Shown piece after piece: positions 13,841 through 21,768 of a DNA stretch of 22,069 bases. This DNA is from an uncultured Clostridium sp. (GTDB lineage Bacteria; Bacillota; Clostridia; Oscillospirales; Ruminococcaceae). Made by a program: the position numbers and the translations under genes. The stretch is from contig CABUDL010000012.1 of assembly GCA_902490335.1 (NCBI GenBank), positions 1-22,069 on the forward strand, written 5' to 3'. The notes below the pieces were generated by a model. The model searched no databases, was not told the DNA's origin, and was given only the letters and a program-made list of their open reading frames with translations. The stretch's first letter is position 1, and every line of letters begins with the position of its first letter.

Positions 13841-13886
13841 ATGTGGGCATTGTTTTGTACCTCATCATACAAAACAATGCCCACAT
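13841..13886 (+). promoter_or_regulatory. 19-bp perfect hairpin in the 5' leader of the peptide-binding protein gene
   Basis: Arms 13841-13859 and 13868-13886 are perfectly complementary (ATGTGGGCATTG with its complement, then TTTTGTA) around an 8-nt loop. No U-run follows, so it is not a normal terminator. It lies about 80 nt into the leader and 40 nt before the ribosome site, and could stabilise the mRNA, block RNases or be a protein target. Confidence 0.7.
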
Positions 13887-13937
13887 CAACGCTGGTGAGC
13901 AGGATTTTTCTGTAAGAGATCTAAGGAGGATATAATA

Positions 13938-15962
13938 ATGAACAAAACAGCAACAAAGGTGCTGGCTCTGTGTGCAGCTGCTATGATGACTCTGACTGCT
14001 TGCACAGGTAATACACCTGCTACCGAGGAAGAAAAGCCAAGTGATGCAGCTTCCACCGAAACCAAAGGCGAAGCAGCAGACAAAAAAGACGAGGACAAAA
14101 CCGCTGATGCTTCTGATGTCTCTGGCAAACACGAAATCACCGATTTGGTGCTGCCAAAACTGGCTCAGAATGAGTTGACCACCTTCAACATTCTGCACAG
14201 CGAGACCAACGAAGACTTTGAAATCCTTTTCAACCTCGTTGAAGGTCTTCTGGAAAAAGACAGCCTGGACAAACGTCATCCATGTGTTGCTACCGAATGG
14301 GGTACCGAAGACGGCGGTCTGAACTGGACCTTCAAACTGCGTAACGATGTAAAATGGGTTGACATGAACGGCAATGTGAAAGCGGACTGCGTTGCAGACG
14401 ACTTCCTGACCGCTCTTGAGTGGACCTTGAACTTCCACAAAAACGACTCCATCGGAACCTCCATGCCTTGCCAGATGATCAAAGGCGCACAGGAGTACTA
14501 CGATTACACCAAGGGTCTGTCCAAAGAAGAAGCTTACGCTCTTAATGCCGGCGAAGGCTCCAAATTCCGTGAAATGGTTGCCGTTGAAGCTCCAGATGCT
14601 TACACCCTGCACTACACCTGCACCGCTGAAAAACCATACTTCGATTCTCTGATGTCTTACACCACCGGTATGCCAATGTCTCAGGCTATGATCGACGAAC
14701 TGGGCGGCGTTGACGGCGTTCGTGCAATGAACAACGAAAATATGTGGTACAATAGCTGCTACACCATGACCTCTTATCTGCAGGGCAACGAAAAAGTCCT
14801 CACCAAAAACCCTGAATACTGGGACAAAGACTGCTTCCTGTTCGACACCGTTACCATCAGAATGGTAGAGTCCAACGACGTTGCTTACCAGCTGTATCAG
14901 TCCGGTGAAGTTGACTATGTAAAACTCGGCGAATCTATGGTAAAAACCATCAGCGAAAATCCAAACCATGAATTCCATGACTACCTGGTTCCAGACGTTC
15001 CGGCTGCTTACTCCAACCAGTTCCACTGGAACTACGACAAACATCTGGAAGACGGCTCCGAGGATGAAAACTGGAACAAAGCAATCGCTAACGAAAACTT
15101 CCGTAAAGCCATGTACTATGGTCTGGACCTCACCGACTTCCTCCGTCGTGAAAACACCCTTGACCCTCTCTCCTGCCAGAACGACACCTTCACTTGCGAT
15201 CGTCTGAGCTATACTTCTGACGGCAGAGACTACACCGACCTGGTAAAAGAAAAAATCAACCTGCCAAAAGAGCCAAAAGTAGAAGGCAAACCAACCCGTT
15301 TTGACCCAAAAAAAGGACAGGAATACAAAGCAAAAGCAATGGAAGAGCTGACCGCTCAGGGCGTTACCTTCCCGGTTGAACTGGATTGGTTCGTTAAAGG
15401 TGGTAACCAGCAGGCTCTTGACATGGCAAGCGTTCTTCAGACTGTATTCAAAAACTCCCTCGGCGATGACTTCATCACTGTAAAAATCAACCAGTACGTT
15501 TCCAGCATCAACCAGGAAGTTCGTACTCCTAAACTCCAGTCTGTTCAGACCAGTGGTTGGGGTGCAGACTACAGCGACCCTGAAAACTACCTCACTCAGA
15601 TGGTAAATGACAGCGATGCTGCATGGTATGCAACCTCCTTTGAAAACATCAAAGACCTCCCAGAAAAAGATTACAACAAAGAACTGATTGCACAGTTTAC
15701 TGAATTTACCAGACTGGTAAACGAAGCTGTTGTTATCACCAAAGATATGGATGCACGTTACGATGCTCTTGCAACCGCAGAAGCTTATCTGTTGGAGCAT
15801 GCTCTCGTAATGCCTTCCAGCACAACTTCTTCCTTCGCACTGAGCCGCTTCAACACTCAGGGTGAATGGGCAAAAGAAAAAATCAAAAACTTTGAAACTT
15901 GCAAAGACGGCTACACCTATGAAGAAATGGTAGCTATCAGAGAAGCAAGAAAAGCAAAATAA
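13938..15962 (+). CDS. Peptide-binding lipoprotein of an ABC importer, OppA/SBP_bac_5 family (674 aa)
   Basis: The solute-binding protein would sit on the outer face of the membrane, anchored at Cys22 of the lipobox LTAC. A Thr/Glu/Lys-rich linker (about 23-62) follows. The SBP_bac_5 signature is seen in ENPNHEFHDY, NENFRKAMYYGLDLTDFLR (about 390-410) and QTSGWGADYSDPENYL, which is the family's typical GW-ADY-DP segment. AAGGAGG precedes ATG 13938. Codon choice is strongly one-sided (nearly all Lys as AAA), as in highly expressed genes, and unlike the GC-richer neighbours. It stands alone: no permease or ATPase genes are near, so it must share a transporter encoded elsewhere. It is longer than usual OppA (about 540). 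Import of signalling peptides is possible but unproven. Confidence 0.92.
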   Translation: MNKTATKVLALCAAAMMTLTACTGNTPATEEEKPSDAASTETKGEAADKKDEDKTADASDVSGKHEITDLVLPKLAQNELTTFNILHSETNEDFEILFNLVEGLLEKDSLDKRHPCVATEWGTEDGGLNWTFKLRNDVKWVDMNGNVKADCVADDFLTALEWTLNFHKNDSIGTSMPCQMIKGAQEYYDYTKGLSKEEAYALNAGEGSKFREMVAVEAPDAYTLHYTCTAEKPYFDSLMSYTTGMPMSQAMIDELGGVDGVRAMNNENMWYNSCYTMTSYLQGNEKVLTKNPEYWDKDCFLFDTVTIRMVESNDVAYQLYQSGEVDYVKLGESMVKTISENPNHEFHDYLVPDVPAAYSNQFHWNYDKHLEDGSEDENWNKAIANENFRKAMYYGLDLTDFLRRENTLDPLSCQNDTFTCDRLSYTSDGRDYTDLVKEKINLPKEPKVEGKPTRFDPKKGQEYKAKAMEELTAQGVTFPVELDWFVKGGNQQALDMASVLQTVFKNSLGDDFITVKINQYVSSINQEVRTPKLQSVQTSGWGADYSDPENYLTQMVNDSDAAWYATSFENIKDLPEKDYNKELIAQFTEFTRLVNEAVVITKDMDARYDALATAEAYLLEHALVMPSSTTSSFALSRFNTQGEWAKEKIKNFETCKDGYTYEEMVAIREARKAK

Positions 15963-15982
15963 TTGATTTTACTTTCTGTAAC

Positions 15983-16019
15983 AAACGGAGCGGTTCCCAA
16001 ATGGGAACCGCTCCGTTTT
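15983..16019 (+). terminator. Terminator of the peptide-binding protein gene
   Basis: A perfect 17-bp stem (15983-15999 and 16002-16018), with arms built around CGGAGCGGTTCCC, a 2-nt gap (so the real loop is larger), and TTTTA at the end. Confidence 0.9.
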
Positions 16020-16150
16020 ATTGTACTTCTGGGTGAATCCTCTTTCTCTGTAACAACACTTGTGCTTGTACCGATGTATTTTCTACCGTTATCTACATCC
16101 TTTTCAACCAACCGTTGAGCAGCCGGGTAAAAAACTATCTCCTTGCGTTA

Positions 16151-16179
16151 TTGAAGCTTCTTTCTGTAATTGATATACT
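16151..16179 (+). promoter_or_regulatory. Promoter in front of the truncated XRE gene
   Basis: TTGAAG (16151-16156), 17 nt, TATACT (16174-16179) with TGA in front, an extended -10. It looks intact although its gene is broken. The rest of 16020-16221 holds nothing I can support. Confidence 0.7.
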
Positions 16180-16221
16180 GATTAACAGAAACCGGTTTTA
16201 AAACAAAAAGGAGGTTTTTCC

Positions 16222-16362
16222 ATGATAGACGCAGCCAAAGTAGGCAGACAGATTGCAGACCTGCGCAAAGTGAAGGGCTTGACCCAAAGCCAACTGGGAG
16301 AGCGGTTGAACATCTCCTTTCAAGCTGTTTCAAAATGGGAGCGCGGAGTTTCCCATAGTTAA
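16222..16362 (+). pseudogene. Truncated XRE-family HTH regulator (46 codons left)
   Basis: An excellent AGGAGG (16209-16214) and ATG 16222 start a normal XRE HTH: VGRQIADLRKVKGLTQSQLGERLNIS, then FQAVSKWERG in the recognition helix. Here the frame runs into VSHS and stops, where complete relatives continue with about 20 more residues of HTH plus a sensor part. In another frame the following bases read PDMTIL, close to the usual family continuation (LPD-x-L), so a frameshift next to the break is likely. Beyond it the AT-rich minus-strand defence island begins, so this gene was probably cut by its arrival. A free 46-aa HTH fragment might still be made. Confidence 0.75.
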
Positions 16363-16414
16363 AGATACCACACCAGACATGACAATACTACGCTTATACA
16401 CTACTGCTTATTTA

Positions 16415-16457
16415 AAAACGGGAACGCACCTCTTTTTTAGAAATGCGTTCCCGTTTT
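16415..16457 (-). terminator. Terminator at the end of the defence operon
   Basis: Arms AAAACGGGAACGCA (16415-16428) and TGCGTTCCCGTTTT (16444-16457) with a 15-nt loop. The last base of the stem is the last base of the HEPN gene stop. Runs of A and T on both sides allow both directions. Confidence 0.85.
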
Positions 16458-17137
16458 CATAATTTGTATTGTTTGCCGTCATAGTACTGTTTCATTCCAT
16501 TTAACAACCCACGAAGAAATAAAACCGTTTCTTCCTTGATTTTAACAAGGTCTTCAATACTATAATCTCGTCCACATTCTGCAAAAGAAAGCGTACCATG
16601 AGCAAGGTCATTTCGTCGCTCTTTGACAGTTTCCAAAACGATACCGCCTCTACTACCGGCTTCTGGAGTGAAACATATCCCATGATCGTGGCACACATTG
16701 CGGATTTGTTGCGCATCAAGGTTTCCGCTTATAGCAGTTGCCTTTCTATCAAGTTCAATTATTTCTCCAGTCAAAATTGAATTAACAATTTCTATGGCTT
16801 TGTCTTTATAGGAGTTATAATGGGCTTGTTGATCATACACTTGCCTAAATTTGTATGCAAACCAAATGTCTTTTATTTCTTTTCTAACACTAGAATATGT
16901 AAGGCCCTCTTGTTTTAACCTGTCGTATATCTCTAGTATTCCGCCCATTACAGTTGATTCTACCAAGTTGTAAACCATTAGCAAGGTATTCGCTTTGAGA
17001 ATCTTAATAAATTCGCCATCAAAATAATGCGAAGTAGCTAAATGCTCGGTGTTCCCCTGATCTAACTCTTTTAGGGCTTCGAAATACAAATCTATTTCTT
17101 GAACACGTTCGTCAAACATATCGAAAATTGCTTGCAT
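16457..17137 (-). CDS. HEPN-domain putative RNase, MAE_28990/MAE_18760-like (226 aa)
   Basis: Helical throughout, with the HEPN catalytic motif R-x4-H near the C-terminus: KERRNDLAHG gives Arg175, Asn176 and His180. The N-terminal part (FDERVQEIDLYFEALKEL, FIKILKANTLLMVYNLVESTV) resembles the MAE_28990-type HEPN family. HEPN proteins with this motif usually cut RNA in toxin-antitoxin and abortive-infection systems; this is known of the superfamily, not shown here. Its ATG (17137) shares one base with the stop of the DUF262 gene, so translation is coupled and the two products are likely partners. It ends the operon at a terminator. Confidence 0.82.
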   Translation of the reverse strand: MQAIFDMFDERVQEIDLYFEALKELDQGNTEHLATSHYFDGEFIKILKANTLLMVYNLVESTVMGGILEIYDRLKQEGLTYSSVRKEIKDIWFAYKFRQVYDQQAHYNSYKDKAIEIVNSILTGEIIELDRKATAISGNLDAQQIRNVCHDHGICFTPEAGSRGGIVLETVKERRNDLAHGTLSFAECGRDYSIEDLVKIKEETVLFLRGLLNGMKQYYDGKQYKL

Positions 17138-18183
17138 TATACAGCCCCCTTAAGAAGCTGATCTTTTACATACAGTATTCTTCCGCTAACTCTGGCCGGA
17201 GAGTTACTGGCATGTGTTGTTGTATGACGCTTAAAATCATCCGAATTCAGCCAATCCATTGATACTGGAATTAAATCTGGTTTTTCACGTAAGGCTAATG
17301 CAACACCGACGGAAATCGCTTCAAAACGTACTCGTGGCGTTGATTTTGCACGTTCGCTTTTTGCAAAACCATAGGGGAAATATATTTTGACAAATTGTAA
17401 CATTTTGTCAAATTCCGTTTTCATTGCCGCTTTGTCAAAAGAAGATTTAGTATTTTCGATATAGTCATCCAAAAAGCTATCAACGCGATGTGTAAATTCT
17501 TGGTAATGATCCAAAAAAGCGAAGAACCTGATTACTAATTCAAGTTGCTCGTATCGCTTTTCCATTGTTTCACTTATTGGGCATACATCTTTAAATACAT
17601 CGTCTTTTGTGCATTCCATTAGGAAATCCATGAATGGACCTCTAAAACTACCTCGACGAATTTCGCTGGGATTTGCTTCACGTCCGGTAGTATTAATTCT
17701 ATTAAATATTTCTTGCCGTATTTCAAGCGTGGTATCGTCAGACAAAACTATAATGCGCATGTTGGTCTTATCAAATTTTTTGCGAAAGTAGGCAGGAATG
17801 TCGTTGTATGAGAAGCCATTAAGGGAGGTTAATTTCTTTAAATCCGAAAGAATCAGATCGCCTGACATAAATTCTTCCATTGCTTGAGTTCTTTGCGCAC
17901 CATCTATAATTTCACATCGTCCATCCTCGGTATCAGAGAAGAACATAAGGGGAATAGGTAGTCCCAAAAGAATAGATTCAACGAACCGATTTTTATCCGC
18001 ATTATTCCAAATATACTGCCTTTGATATTCGTCGGGAATATAAAATTCATTTTCTCTGAACTGCTGAATAAGGAAATCAATCGAATAATCTCTGGTATTA
18101 TAGTCAATTTCCTTTCTTAAAGCGCGAATTTGTTCTTCAGCGGTTGCTTTTTGTTCCTCGCTAATAATATTTTGTGCCGCCAT
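17137..18183 (-). CDS. DUF262 (ParB/sulfiredoxin-fold) protein, short form without HNH domain (348 aa)
   Basis: The DUF262 signatures are present: YQRQYIWN (residues 53-60), IIDGAQRTQAM (93-103, the DGQQR-type nucleotide site) and FNRINTTGREANPSEIR (160-176). In GmrSD, SspE and related defence proteins this domain senses modified DNA or nucleotides and usually drives an attached HNH (DUF1524) nuclease. Here the chain stops at about 350 residues; the C-terminal part is helical with no H-N-H motif. The effector is then probably the HEPN protein encoded next. The ATG at 18183 overlaps the stop of the C5 methyltransferase (TAATG), and the stop overlaps the HEPN start. Function in defence is inference from context. 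Confidence 0.87.
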   Translation of the reverse strand: MAAQNIISEEQKATAEEQIRALRKEIDYNTRDYSIDFLIQQFRENEFYIPDEYQRQYIWNNADKNRFVESILLGLPIPLMFFSDTEDGRCEIIDGAQRTQAMEEFMSGDLILSDLKKLTSLNGFSYNDIPAYFRKKFDKTNMRIIVLSDDTTLEIRQEIFNRINTTGREANPSEIRRGSFRGPFMDFLMECTKDDVFKDVCPISETMEKRYEQLELVIRFFAFLDHYQEFTHRVDSFLDDYIENTKSSFDKAAMKTEFDKMLQFVKIYFPYGFAKSERAKSTPRVRFEAISVGVALALREKPDLIPVSMDWLNSDDFKRHTTTHASNSPARVSGRILYVKDQLLKGAV

Positions 18184-19232
18184 TATTCTACCCCCATGTT
18201 TTCTAAATGCTGTAAAATACTAACGCCAATTGCACGCCCCAATTCGACAGGGACTGCGTTTCCGATATGCACACCTATGCTGCGATTGGTTTCTTGATGA
18301 TCCGGGTCAATAAATTGATAATCCGGCGGAAAAGATTGCAACAATGCCCCTTCTCTCATGGACAATGCTCTATTTTGTTCTGGATGTCCAAAGCGTCCAT
18401 TTCCATATCCATAATATTGAGTAGTAATTGTAGGAGAAGGTTTATCCCATTCCATTCGCCCATAAACGGCACGATAACCCTTGCCAGATTCTCGCTGATG
18501 GCAAGGTAGTTTTAAGTCGTCGTCCCAATCATGCCAAGAGCCGCCGGGAATAGATTGACGTATACGACGTCTATTCATTTCTGACAATCTACTTGCGCGA
18601 TGGAGCGGATCGTTCGGAGCAACGGCACCATCCTCAATCATAGGAAGATTCCCAATTGCCTCTCTTACCGTTCGATAATGCGCTTCATCATATAACGGTG
18701 GGATTAATTCAATGTTACCCAGCCTAGATGCGAGTAACACTAATCGCTTTCTACATTGCGGCACACCATATTCAGCACAATTAGCAACTCGCCAGTTGCA
18801 ATGATAGCCAAGCGCTCCCAATCGTTCCACAAAATCTCGGAATACTTGCTCATGGCTAAGTTGCGGAACATTTTCCATTGAAACAACTTCAGGGAGAACT
18901 TCTTCAACTAAATTTGCAAAATAGTATAACAAACGCCATTTATCATCCTTTTTCCCATGCTTGTTGTATCTTAGAGAATATGTAGAAAAAGGTTGACAAG
19001 GGGCACATCCCACGAGAACCTTAATTGTATTGTTCGGATAATAACCTCTTAATTCTTCGCCCGTAAGTTGCGTAACATCCCGCAATATAAATCTTGAATT
19101 GTTATTATGCTCATATGCAAATCGGCAAGAATTTTCTATATCAAATCCGGCAATTACAGGCAATCCTGCCAATTGCAAACCGTGAGTCAACCCACCCACA
19201 CCACAAAATAAGTCTACCGCTGTAACCGGCAT
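18183..19232 (-). CDS. DNA cytosine-5 methyltransferase B (349 aa)
   Basis: Transfers a methyl group from SAM to C5 of cytosine in a short DNA site. The ordered motifs are AVDLFCGVGGLTHGL (I, residues 5-19), GCAPCQPFS with catalytic Cys79 (IV), MENVP with Glu120 (VI), QCRKRLVLLAS (VIII, about 159-169) and IGNAVPVELGRAIG (X). The variable target domain lies at about 190-300 and its site cannot be read. ATG 19232 was preferred over TTG 19256 because AAGGAGGA lies 8 nt upstream of it. Vsr is encoded 64 nt upstream, and the DUF262 gene overlaps by one base downstream. It may protect the host from whichever partner recognises the unmethylated site. Confidence 0.93.
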   Translation of the reverse strand: MPVTAVDLFCGVGGLTHGLQLAGLPVIAGFDIENSCRFAYEHNNNSRFILRDVTQLTGEELRGYYPNNTIKVLVGCAPCQPFSTYSLRYNKHGKKDDKWRLLYYFANLVEEVLPEVVSMENVPQLSHEQVFRDFVERLGALGYHCNWRVANCAEYGVPQCRKRLVLLASRLGNIELIPPLYDEAHYRTVREAIGNLPMIEDGAVAPNDPLHRASRLSEMNRRRIRQSIPGGSWHDWDDDLKLPCHQRESGKGYRAVYGRMEWDKPSPTITTQYYGYGNGRFGHPEQNRALSMREGALLQSFPPDYQFIDPDHQETNRSIGVHIGNAVPVELGRAIGVSILQHLENMGVE

Positions 19233-19295
19233 GCTACGATTCCTCCTTGGATACAAGCGTTCTCTTACTACTTAGTGAGGCAGAAAGCCTTTGCA

Positions 19296-19676
19296 TCAAG
19301 TCCGCTTCATTCTTTTTTTTAACTCGCACTCCCAAATTCTCAGAACTGTCCATCCTCTATTTTCGAACATAGCAGTTACTGCTCCATCGTGCTTCATGTT
19401 ACGCTCTCGTTTGTTCTGCCAATATTCTTGATTGTTTGCTGGTCGTGCATTTCGACAATCATGACCATGGCAAAAGCAACCGTCTACGAATACTGCAACT
19501 TTTTCTTTTAGAAACACAAAATCGGGATGTCCTTTGACCGGATAATTGCGCTTCCATCCAGTAATACCATTCTGTTTAAATATGTCTATCAATCGCAGTT
19601 CTGTTGATTTGTTCTTTTTTGATTTAACTTTTCGCATGATTTCAGAACGTTTTTCATTATTAAAAATATCCGCCAT
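19296..19676 (-). CDS. vsr: Very-short-patch mismatch endonuclease (Vsr, 126 aa)
   Basis: Vsr nicks the strand next to T:G mismatches that arise when 5-methylcytosine deaminates, so it usually travels with C5 methyltransferases. The family opening (NNEKRSEIMRKVKSK), HPDFVF with catalytic Asp52 and FVDGCFCHGHDC with a zinc-binding pattern are seen, then Trp86 and the closing WTVLRIWECEL. Compared with E. coli Vsr, the Trp68 of CFWH, which intercalates beside the mismatch, is Cys here (CFCH). The length is at the short end. The start lies 6 nt after the DUF4928-like stop without a strong ribosome site, so translation is coupled. Probably functional, but with altered mismatch contact. Confidence 0.92.
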   Translation of the reverse strand: MADIFNNEKRSEIMRKVKSKKNKSTELRLIDIFKQNGITGWKRNYPVKGHPDFVFLKEKVAVFVDGCFCHGHDCRNARPANNQEYWQNKRERNMKHDGAVTAMFENRGWTVLRIWECELKKRMKRT

Positions 19677-19682
19677 GATAAA

Positions 19683-20618
19683 TCATCTCGCCTCAAACTC
19701 AATACGAAGGCTCGGATCAGTTTCAGCCTCAAGAACAATTTTATTATAACGACCAATAATATCTGAAAGCGTAGAATTTCTCTTACTTTCATCAAAAAGG
19801 CTATGCTCGTATACATTAGACGAAAGGAATTGCTGAATATCCCAAACCTCAACGCGCCCGGCAAGACCCGCATCTTCCGCAAGATTTAATGCCGTATGTA
19901 CGCGCTCAAAAATTGTAATGATGACAGGATGGCATCCGCCACGCAAGTTCGCCTTGCATTTTTCAATCAGCAAAGCGCTAGGCATTGTTGTACAATGGAT
20001 AATCGTGTTGTTTATAACAAAATCGCCGCTTCGTTCAGTCGGTGCGTCCGCAACGGAAGCGCCATGAATCTCAAATGTATTTTCAGGCATAATAAGACAT
20101 AATTTTGCGGCTACTAAGTGTTGCAAAACCGTTCCCAAATACTGCGTTCCCGGATTTTGTTTCTGACGTTTTTTTGCCTGTTCAAATAGTTCGTCTAAGT
20201 TTGCTCCAATAGTTTTGGAAGTATCGGCGGTCAAAACAAACGGCTGATTTCTGAAATATTCTCTGACTTGTTCCGCCCAAAATTCTTCCACGATTGAAAA
20301 ATTAACAGTTTCTTCTTCGTTCCATGCGTTGAGAAAATCAACGTACTTTATCATTAACCCCATACTTCCGCGACTGGTGCGCCCACCTTCTGCGGATAAT
20401 TGTTGAGCAATGCCATGCTCTTTTAATATTTTTTTGAGATTACCGCCGCCAAGCCCAGCGACCTGTCCCTTGCTGCTTGTTTGAAAATCGTCTGGATTTA
20501 AAGGAAAATCCTTGTTCTGAACAAGTCGGGTAAATTGAACTACTAACGACAGCGGCCCTTTCGTATAGATATTATTTTCTTCTTGAAATATCTTTAATCT
20601 TTCTTGTGTACTAATCAT
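19683..20618 (-). CDS. DUF4928-like protein, probable restriction endonuclease partner of methyltransferase A (311 aa)
   Basis: It resembles DUF4928, found beside C5 methyltransferases and often taken as the restriction enzyme. The N-terminal part has small-residue-rich SSKGQVAGLGGGN, a possible DNA-contact loop. Later the stretch APTERSGDFVINNTIIHCTT (192-211) looks like a PD-(D/E)xK core with Asp199, but the usual E-x-K is read as I-H-C, so the Lys is not obvious. PVIITIF and RVEVWDIQQFLSSNVYE follow. ATG 20618 is preferred over an upstream start because GGAGG sits 9 nt before it. It overlaps the end of methyltransferase A by 8 nt. The nuclease role is inferred from family habits and position. 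Confidence 0.65.
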   Translation of the reverse strand: MISTQERLKIFQEENNIYTKGPLSLVVQFTRLVQNKDFPLNPDDFQTSSKGQVAGLGGGNLKKILKEHGIAQQLSAEGGRTSRGSMGLMIKYVDFLNAWNEEETVNFSIVEEFWAEQVREYFRNQPFVLTADTSKTIGANLDELFEQAKKRQKQNPGTQYLGTVLQHLVAAKLCLIMPENTFEIHGASVADAPTERSGDFVINNTIIHCTTMPSALLIEKCKANLRGGCHPVIITIFERVHTALNLAEDAGLAGRVEVWDIQQFLSSNVYEHSLFDESKRNSTLSDIIGRYNKIVLEAETDPSLRIEFEAR

Positions 20619-21768
20619 CGTATACAGCCTCCGCAAGTCTTGATAAAAATTTTTCTCCTATGAATTGAGCTACCGGCATTGCGACAGCATCTCCCATCGC
20701 TTTATAACCATCGTTGTAGCTGCCGGGGAGAACAAAACTATCCGGCGCTCCCATCAATCGAGCGGCTTCACGAACAGTTAATAGGCGAGCATGAATTTCA
20801 TCATTTTTTTTCACAACTAAATACTGTTTGCTACTTCCGCCTTCCGGCGTTCGTAAACAACCGGCAATACCATCGAAGCGCAATTCTAGCTGCTGCTCTC
20901 CATGACGAGTTCGGCGATAGCCCGTAGCATAAACCGTGTCATGCTCATTTAGCTTGATCTGATGTCGTTCTGGAACAAGCGGTAGGACAGTATCCTTATC
21001 AAATTTTGCTTCTTCAATAATATCTTTTAATGTGCTGTGGCGGCGCGGAGGTTTCTCCGCTTGCCACCAAATCCATCCGGGTAAAGACCGACCTAAATTA
21101 GAGGCGGCTTTATTATGCAGCCAGCAAGGGGCATCTCCAGTCAGATACGCCGGGATTGCATATCCATGTTGCACAGCAATAACAAAAACCCTCGGTCTTG
21201 ACTGCGGAACAAAGTGAGAAGCGTTTAAAACGATAGCTCCACAGTCATAACCACGCTCCACAAGCGCCATATGGAGAACCCGATAATTATCGCCGCCGTT
21301 TGTGGAAAGCAAGCCGGTTACATTCTCTAAAGCCAATATTCGCGGCTTTTCTTCCATCTCATCCAACACACGTAGCCATTCCCACACCAATCCGCTTCTG
21401 GATGCGTGAATACCGCCTAAAGAACCAGCCAAAGACAAATCCTGACATGGAAAACTGGCCCAAGATAAATGAGCGAAAGGTAAATCTCTGCCATTCACAT
21501 CTTTTATGTCGCCAAGTTCAAAATGTTCGCAACCAAAATTAGCTTCATATACAGCCGCTTTCTGTTCGCTAATATCGTTAGCCCAAATTGGCGCAAACAT
21601 ACCTTTTAAGCCATAGGCGACTAAACCGCTTCCGGCAAAGAACTCATGCATTGTCCAAGGCGCGGAGGACAAGTCAATATTTTGTTTTTTATACAGAGTG
21701 CGTTGTAGCAAACTTTTTTCCTCCCGTCCTATTTGAAGTTCGTTTGGTATCGGTCGGTTTTTGAGCAT
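20611..21768 (-). CDS. DNA cytosine-5 methyltransferase A (385 aa)
   Basis: All main C5 motifs are there: MHEFFAGSGLVAYGL (I, 40-54), ASFPCQDLSLAG with catalytic Cys108 (IV), ALENVTGLL with Glu148 (VI), QSRPRVFVIAV (VIII, 189-199) and GDAVAMPVAQF (X, with Asp for the usual Asn). The target-recognition part is about 215-310. It differs strongly from methyltransferase B, so the two recognise different sites or different strands. ATG 21768 has a poor ribosome site; TTG 21711, in frame, has GGGAGG 8 nt upstream and would give 366 aa, so the start is uncertain. The 5' end overlaps the small HTH gene; the 3' end overlaps the DUF4928-like gene. Confidence 0.93.
   Translation of the reverse strand: MLKNRPIPNELQIGREEKSLLQRTLYKKQNIDLSSAPWTMHEFFAGSGLVAYGLKGMFAPIWANDISEQKAAVYEANFGCEHFELGDIKDVNGRDLPFAHLSWASFPCQDLSLAGSLGGIHASRSGLVWEWLRVLDEMEEKPRILALENVTGLLSTNGGDNYRVLHMALVERGYDCGAIVLNASHFVPQSRPRVFVIAVQHGYAIPAYLTGDAPCWLHNKAASNLGRSLPGWIWWQAEKPPRRHSTLKDIIEEAKFDKDTVLPLVPERHQIKLNEHDTVYATGYRRTRHGEQQLELRFDGIAGCLRTPEGGSSKQYLVVKKNDEIHARLLTVREAARLMGAPDSFVLPGSYNDGYKAMGDAVAMPVAQFIGEKFLSRLAEAVYDD

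Noticed and set aside
13839..15800. 653-codon minus-strand frame
   Set aside because: It is antisense to the peptide-binding lipoprotein, whose strong codon bias leaves the opposite frame open. It is rich in Phe, Val and Cys and has no family match.
15917..16111. 64-codon minus-strand frame after the peptide-binding protein gene
   Set aside because: It has a TTG start without ribosome site, runs through a strong terminator and covers the end of the lipoprotein gene.
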